DNA from: Holothuria scabra
Lineage: Eukaryota; Echinodermata; Holothuroidea; Aspidochirotida; Holothuriidae
Reading direction: 5' to 3'
Length of the DNA stretch: 64,000 nt
Assembly: GCA_037179385.1 (NCBI GenBank)
Contig: CM074200.1
Span: 30,197,884 to 30,261,883 of the forward strand
Part shown: piece after piece, positions 60,801 through 64,000 of the stretch
Layout: each line of letters opens with the position of its first letter
Position numbering within the stretch: the stretch's first letter is position 1
The notes under the pieces: model-generated
What the model was told of the DNA's origin: nothing
What the model saw: the letters and a program-made list of their open reading frames with translations, nothing else
Database searches by the model: none
Position numbers and translations under genes: made by a program

Positions 60801-61780
60801 AAATATACCCGATGGAAGTCACAGTATTTTTCAAAAAAGAAACAAACAGGCAAACATTGCAATATATATTTGGTGAATTAAGTGTCCAGCAATACCATTC
60901 ACACAGATGTCCCTCTTAAAAATGATCTACCCTAGCAAAAACAACCTCAATCATAAAAAATCAAGACAGTCTTTGGCTTGGTACTATTCAACTGAAAACA
61001 AACAAAACAAAGAAATAATTCTCAATCGTTGAGCTTACAAACCATAGCTTAAGCCAACACTAAAATGCACTATCCTACAATGTTTTGCAAAAGTGTAGTC
61101 TACATGAGTCCAAAGGATTTCCCTTTCGGGAAACCAAGAAAGGTTAGATGGGATTTTCCGACACACCAACACTATGTATTACATAGTTCCAGCTAGAAAT
61201 GACAATGGTGCAAGGTGGGGTGAAATAAACTATAAAATAGTAAAAAATTTCCAGGGAAATGTGGGAGCCATGGAAGCAATTTTGATACGGTTTACTTTCC
61301 TTGAGAAAGCTCAACATGATGCTAGGATTTCTCTAAAAAAATGAAGTCAACTTGCAGGACATTTAGGTGTACCTATCACCAACCCAGGTAGGTGGCAAAC
61401 CTACAGCGGCCCCATATGGGTAAACCTATATGAAGTCAATTTAATTCTTTATCCAGGATTATTAAGGAGCCCACATACCCAGCCCAAATACATGAAGGAT
61501 ACTATACATGGGGCTTCCCCACTAATCAGTTGTTAATATTTGGGTCATATGGGCCGACAAGGGGTCCCTTGTGGGAATACTACATGAGCACAGGTAGAAT
61601 GGAAGAAGAATACTTAAGTAGATTATACTAACAGGAAAGTAAATAACTCTTTTAAATTATTACTCACCTCCATATCATAGGGGTTGAAAACAACCACAAT
61701 CGGCTGGAAACCGATGAAAAATTTGTAGCAACCCTCTTCTCGATATTCATCACACCAGTTGTCTAAAGCTTTGAAAAAAT
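48624..61780 (-). CDS. Cytochrome P450 family 4 (CYP4V/CYP4F-like), nine internal exons
   Basis: A haem-thiolate monooxygenase of the ER membrane; CYP4 enzymes typically omega-hydroxylate fatty acids or eicosanoids. The substrate here is unknown. Exons: 61668-61780, 59733-59818, 59157-59347, 58024-58093, 57603-57729, 54904-55092, 52022-52124, 50433-50570 and 48624-48803. All have GT-AG ends and the phases agree, giving 398 complete codons without a stop. Motifs in order: PWLGDGLL, RRKLLTPSFHF (helix C), SLDIICETIMG, EEVDTFMFEGHDT (I helix), KESQR (ExxR), DPDRF, FSAGHRNCIG (haem loop). The Glu before GHDT is the one that binds haem covalently in vertebrate CYP4s. The residue after the conserved Thr is Val, not Thr. 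Full-length CYP4s have about 500-525 residues. The membrane-anchor exon (probably beyond 64000) and the C-terminal exon were not found. Confidence 0.9.
49210..49455. mobile_element. Fold-back MITE of the AACCAGGATCGGTGTT type, copy 2
   Basis: Outer ends 'cattcctaaaaca' (about 49221) and 'tgttttaggaatg' (49441-49453) are perfect inverted repeats. Inside, 'ggatcgatgttcc' pairs with 'gaacaccgatcc'. It lies in the CYP4 intron between the haem-loop and K-helix exons. Confidence 0.8.
49850..50110. repeat. Palindrome and inverted repeat in a CYP4 intron
   Basis: A perfect 20-bp stem with a one-base centre is at 49856-49875 / 49877-49896. Next to it 'ggacacatttcaggacacat' (49903-49922) pairs with a diverged copy near 50078-50104 ('catgaatcctgaaatgtgtc'). 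Probably a small fold-back element, about 260 bp. Confidence 0.65.
50433..50570 (-). CDS. CYP4 exon with K-helix ExxR
   Basis: 138 nt, acceptor TATGACCAG and donor GCAT|GTAAGT. It encodes VTKEDLQKLEYLSCVMKESQ, then RMTTTVPSFARQLEEEINA. The ExxR Glu and Arg are ESQR. It aligns without gaps to the CYP4V2 K-helix region. Confidence 0.92.
52022..52124 (-). CDS. CYP4 exon with I-helix GHDT motif
   Basis: 103 nt, acceptor CCAATACAG and donor TTCG|GTAGGT. It encodes GHDTVSVSSAMAMYFIGRHP and then VQRKVHEELDLVF. It follows exon 54904-55092, whose last residues are FMFE, to restore EGHDT. Confidence 0.92.
52291..52598 (-). mobile_element. ~300-bp MITE copy in a CYP4 intron
   Basis: It starts TTTAAAGGCCCAGTTCTCTC and ends GGGTGAGAGGTTTGGTCCTTTAAA, inverted relative to the 20534 copy and one of the least diverged. 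TTTAAA at both edges. Confidence 0.8.
52768..52800. repeat. Isolated cluster of TACTGTA/GTATAC words
   Basis: 'gtacagtactgtatagtata' is one of the few such clusters to the right of 34 kb. Confidence 0.5.
52860..54903 (-). other. CYP4 intron, no exon or complete element recognised
   Basis: Only short frames without motifs (for example 52854-53180 minus). A single GGCGTAG MITE-like end lies near 53735. Confidence 0.5.
54904..55092 (-). CDS. CYP4 exon before the I helix
   Basis: 189 nt, exactly 63 codons, acceptor ATATCTTAG and donor GAG|GTATTA, both phase 0. It encodes VIRERKLENQ, RRRLAFLDLLIEVQ and IQEEVDTFMFE. The LAFLDLLL-type and EEVDTFMFE motifs are CYP4 hallmarks. Confidence 0.93.
55510..55860. 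mobile_element. Fold-back MITE rich in GAGTGAA / TTCACTC words
   Basis: The left arm 'aaatcaaaagagtgaacttg' pairs with the right arm 'tactcttttgattttag'. About ten GAGTGAA, AGAGTGTGA or complementary TTCACTC words lie between them on both halves. It is in the CYP4 intron upstream of the I-helix exons. Confidence 0.7.
56240..56520 (-). repeat. tRNA-derived SINE copy
   Basis: On the minus strand: GTGTGGCATCAGATTTGCAG, then GTCGGGAGTTCGAGTCCTGG, with B box GTTCGAGTCC at plus 56408-56417, a very good match to the pol III consensus. The body is shared with 47895-48140. It lies in the CYP4 intron. Confidence 0.7.
57603..57729 (-). CDS. CYP4 exon (helix F-G region)
   Basis: 127 nt, acceptor TTGTAAAG and donor GAC|GTAATC. 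It encodes MAEIFLMRLQYPWYWNETLF and then RKLRIGREYVKAMDLLHKTT, aligning to CYP4V2 from RMSEMIFRRIKMPWLW on. Confidence 0.9.
58024..58093 (-). CDS. CYP4 exon (ETIMG segment)
   Basis: 70 nt, acceptor TTAATACAG and donor CAG|GTGTGT. It encodes ETIMGLKLDAQ and GKEYVQAIR, the segment after DIIC in CYP4s. Confidence 0.9.
58675..58990 (-). repeat. Dispersed repeat, copy 2 of 2 (~320 bp)
   Basis: Minus-strand match to 38472-38800. It sits in the CYP4 intron between exons 59157-59347 and 58024-58093. Confidence 0.6.
59157..59347 (-). CDS. CYP4 exon with helix-C motif
   Basis: 191 nt, acceptor TCTTTACAG and donor TGTG|GTGAGC. It encodes KGNKWLNRRKLLTPSFHFSI, the CYP4 W-x3-R-R helix-C signature that contacts a haem propionate, and ends at SLDIIC. 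Confidence 0.93.
59733..59818 (-). CDS. CYP4 exon with PWLGDGLL motif
   Basis: 86 nt, acceptor TCCCGACAG and donor GAG|GTAATT. It encodes RILRDTSLDNKGFVYQLVVP followed by WLGDGLLM. Too short to stand out as an open frame, but it carries the strongly conserved CYP4 PWLGxGLL motif and fits both neighbouring phases. Confidence 0.9.
60110..60680. repeat. Diverged direct duplication (~312-bp offset) in a CYP4 intron
   Basis: 'acttaaatcatagggagtaa' at about 60148 recurs as 'acttaaattatagggagtaa' at about 60461. 'tgatgtataaat', 'gacctctgttgatataagg/gactatgccctgctatcaag' and 'acaaccact' follow in the same order in both halves. Confidence 0.6.
61148..61330 (+). repeat. Dispersed repeat, copy 2 of 2
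   Basis: Same family as 8015-8235 (shared 'gacacaccaacac' and 'tttactttccttgagaaagc'). Confidence 0.5.
61374..61590. repeat. GGCCCATATG-rich repeat, copy 2
   Basis: Same layout as 44860-45075. It lies between the first two visible CYP4 exons. Confidence 0.45.
61668..61780 (-). CDS. CYP4 first visible exon (FFKALDNW segment)
   Basis: 113 nt, acceptor CACCAACAG and donor GAG|GTGAGT. It encodes FFKALDNWCDEYREEGCYKF and then FIGFQPIVVVFNPYDME, collinear with CYP4V2 FFQQIIYYTEEYR...VALYNAENVE. It begins in phase 1, so an upstream exon with the membrane anchor and proline-rich hinge must exist. Confidence 0.92.
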
Positions 61781-64000
61781 CTGTTGGTGGAGAGTTGCAA
61801 GTTTGTAAAATAAACCATAGGCTAGTGTTTTTCTAGGAGAGATAAAATTCTCGTACTAGTCCTTCCTAAATTGCTTAGTGTGTGTCTTGTATTTGTAGTT
61901 TAAATTGACGTTTATGGAAACAGATAAGCGTATTTCATGATAATTAAATTTCCATTTGAGCTACTGATTCTTTCTGCAGTTTTAATCCTGACAGCGTTGC
62001 AGTTCCTAAGATCTCAACTTTTTTCTCCTGCACTTTCCTCTAGAGAATATTTACAACTCAGGATGAAGGAGAAATTATGACAAAAACAAAAAGAGAAAAT
62101 AACTCATATAGTAAACCCCCAGAAGGGAAAATATACACCTTCAACGGGTATGTACTTTTTTATAATTATTTTTTTATCTACACTGTAAAGATGACACGCA
62201 ACACTAATTAATACTTGAAAGTGTTTAATGGTTAATCTTTGCACAGTAAAGGTATAAAACCTGTTGCTTCAGTCATTAAGATATTAACATGCCGAGGTGG
62301 TATTGATGTGAACACGTGAATGTATTAATTCTATGCTATAACACTACCTGACGTTAAAAAACATTTTCACTTCAACATGTTAGTTGCCTCTACGATAACG
62401 CGTTAGTGTGTTAATAAATTAAAAACCCTATACCAAGTTCACTCCACTAAGATTAGCTATAAACACGTCTAAGTGTTAATCAAGTGTTACGTGCAGTAAA
62501 TTTGTTAGTAATGACACACCAACATGAACGCATTGTCTGATGGTATAGTATCAGCTAGGAATAAGGTATAGGCCTAAAGTTCAAGCACGGTAGGTAGGCC
62601 TAAAGCTCAAACACGGTTTCAATACGGGTTCAAGTTTAAGTCTGGTTTCAAACAGGTTAAAGACCTCCTTACGTCTTACGACAGTTGGAACATACCGGGA
62701 ACATATTCCACAAACCCCAACCCTGAGAAGAGGGAGCTATATGTCAGTAGAATATAGAAGTTTGAAATAGCTCTAACGCAGCGCTATTTGCTTTAAAACG
62801 CATTCCGAGGCTTTGTACCTCTCACTCAAAAACAGTGAAATGTTGGCTCAAACATTCGAGCCACACCGATGCAGGACGCTACAGTGCGTGTAACATTCAG
62901 ACTATGCACAATGGGGAATATTGAGAGTCCTATTGATAACTTTGAAATTGTTTTAGAGTCATCTATGAAGGAACTAAAACTAGGTATTTCTCAAATCCAA
63001 AAAATCTCGGTATAGCCATCAAATTCGAGGCAAAACGTATAGATGAGTGTAGAACAAAATGGCGGCTATCAAAACTGAGACAGCTACAACACAGAAAAGG
63101 TTGACTGAGCTCGAAAAAAATGTAGCAACCAAAACGAGGGAAATAACAAACTTGGGTGAATGTCTCGCCGTAGTAATTTCAGAATTGTTGGAAAGGAGGC
63201 TGCAAAAAATTCATTGTTGAAAATGTCTTCCCAGTTATAGACCGATCGCCCGAAGTTCAGATGGAAAAAAGTGTCACAAGTATTATAACAGGTCCACACA
63301 CATCCTAGTACGTAAGGTGCCTTTTATATAAAGACCAGCAATTTATTAGGAGAAATAACAGACAAGCTCTACACTTGATTCATCTATCCTGGATGATTAA
63401 ACTGGAGCAAACCTACAGTGGAAAAAAGAAGTGGGCGTCCCAGGTTAAGGTACTATATTACAAGACACCGTTTCGTTTCGCTGGTGGAAAATGGAGAGAC
63501 TTGGCTGGCAAACCTTTCGCATTTGACTGAGTTATGAACATCATCTTTCATGGACCGACGAGTTTATACTCTATCAATTGGATGAAAGTTACCTTTTAAG
63601 TTTTTCAGATGAATTTAGGATATCCTTTCTCACACTGAGGCTGGTCTCAGCCGTTAGCTATTGACGTTCTTTATTCACACACCCTGTGTTAAAATTGATA
63701 AAATAGGTGGCAATCCCCGTACAACCATTGAAGCATGACATGAATGTTTGTATCTTATTGAAACCAATGGGAATTTGGGTATTTGAAGCTCTGGGAATTC
63801 ATTTTGTACGAAATTTACTTGAAGCTCAAATGTATTCCAAGGAATCCAATGCCGTCCCCATGCACTTCTCTCTTATAACTCATCTCTTATGATGTGATAC
63901 ATTTTATTCCCCAGGAATTCAGTTGGACCAATTTTTTGTGTGCCTAAATTTTAGCGCGCATTCAGAGGATCGAGATCCTGTCTTCGAGAAAATGAATATT
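61781..64000 (-). other. Upstream CYP4 intron or 5' region; no first exon recognised
   Basis: No PGP hinge or hydrophobic anchor followed by a splice donor was seen on the minus strand. Contains the fold-back at 62170-62520 and otherwise nothing recognisable. Confidence 0.45.
62170..62520. mobile_element. Fold-back MITE rich in AACACT / AGTGTTAA words
   Basis: Left 'cactgtaaagatgacacgca', then 'acactaattaatacttga', pairs with right 'tcaagtgttacgtgcagtaa'. GTGTTAAT/ATTAACA words alternate through the interior. Confidence 0.55.

Noticed and set aside
61781..64000. First CYP4 exon inside the window
   Set aside because: No hydrophobic anchor plus PGP-type hinge with a phase-1 donor was found on the minus strand; it probably lies beyond 64000.

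Overview
The window looks like nuclear DNA of an animal, most likely a marine invertebrate deuterostome such as an echinoderm. The support is AT-rich, intron-rich sequence, consensus GT-AG splicing, metazoan-type genes and many short non-autonomous transposons. The lineage is an inference; nothing in the window fixes the species. Only two protein-coding genes can be recognised. Both lie on the minus strand and both run out of view: one at the left edge, the other almost certainly at the right edge, with its last exon also not found.

Left part (about 5.0-22.6 kb): the first four coding exons of MED25, the Mediator subunit with an N-terminal von Willebrand A domain. They lie at 22437-22561, 9554-9599, 6784-6911 and 5062-5160 and join in one open frame of 132 codons. 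Intron 1 is 12.8 kb and full of repeats. The rest of the VWA domain and the ACID domain were not found and should lie left of position 1.

Middle (22.6-48.6 kb): no gene recognised. It holds DNA transposons, fold-back elements, tandem repeats carrying nuclear-receptor-like or octamer-like motifs, a decayed LINE reverse transcriptase at about 43-44.1 kb, a nested inverted repeat at 45.77-46.40 kb, and a CpG- and AGGCCT-rich stretch at 32.5-33.9 kb.

Right part (48.6-61.8 kb): nine exons of a family-4 cytochrome P450 (CYP4V/CYP4F-like), reading as one uninterrupted frame of 398 complete codons. It keeps the I-helix EGHDT motif, ExxR, PxRF and the FxxGxRxCxG haem loop. The N-terminal anchor exon and the C-terminal exon after the haem loop were not found.

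The main structural story is the mobile DNA. Seven copies of one ~300-bp MITE are present. Two of them were each split by a separate hAT-type element that left a perfect 8-bp target duplication. Two further CAGGG-ended elements have 5-bp duplications. A ~1.5-kb core sequence is shared by elements with quite different ends. tRNA-derived SINEs, several palindromic MITE families and a strong local excess of TACTGTA/TACAGTA words (5-32 kb) complete the picture. I saw no convincing sign of a novel multi-gene system.
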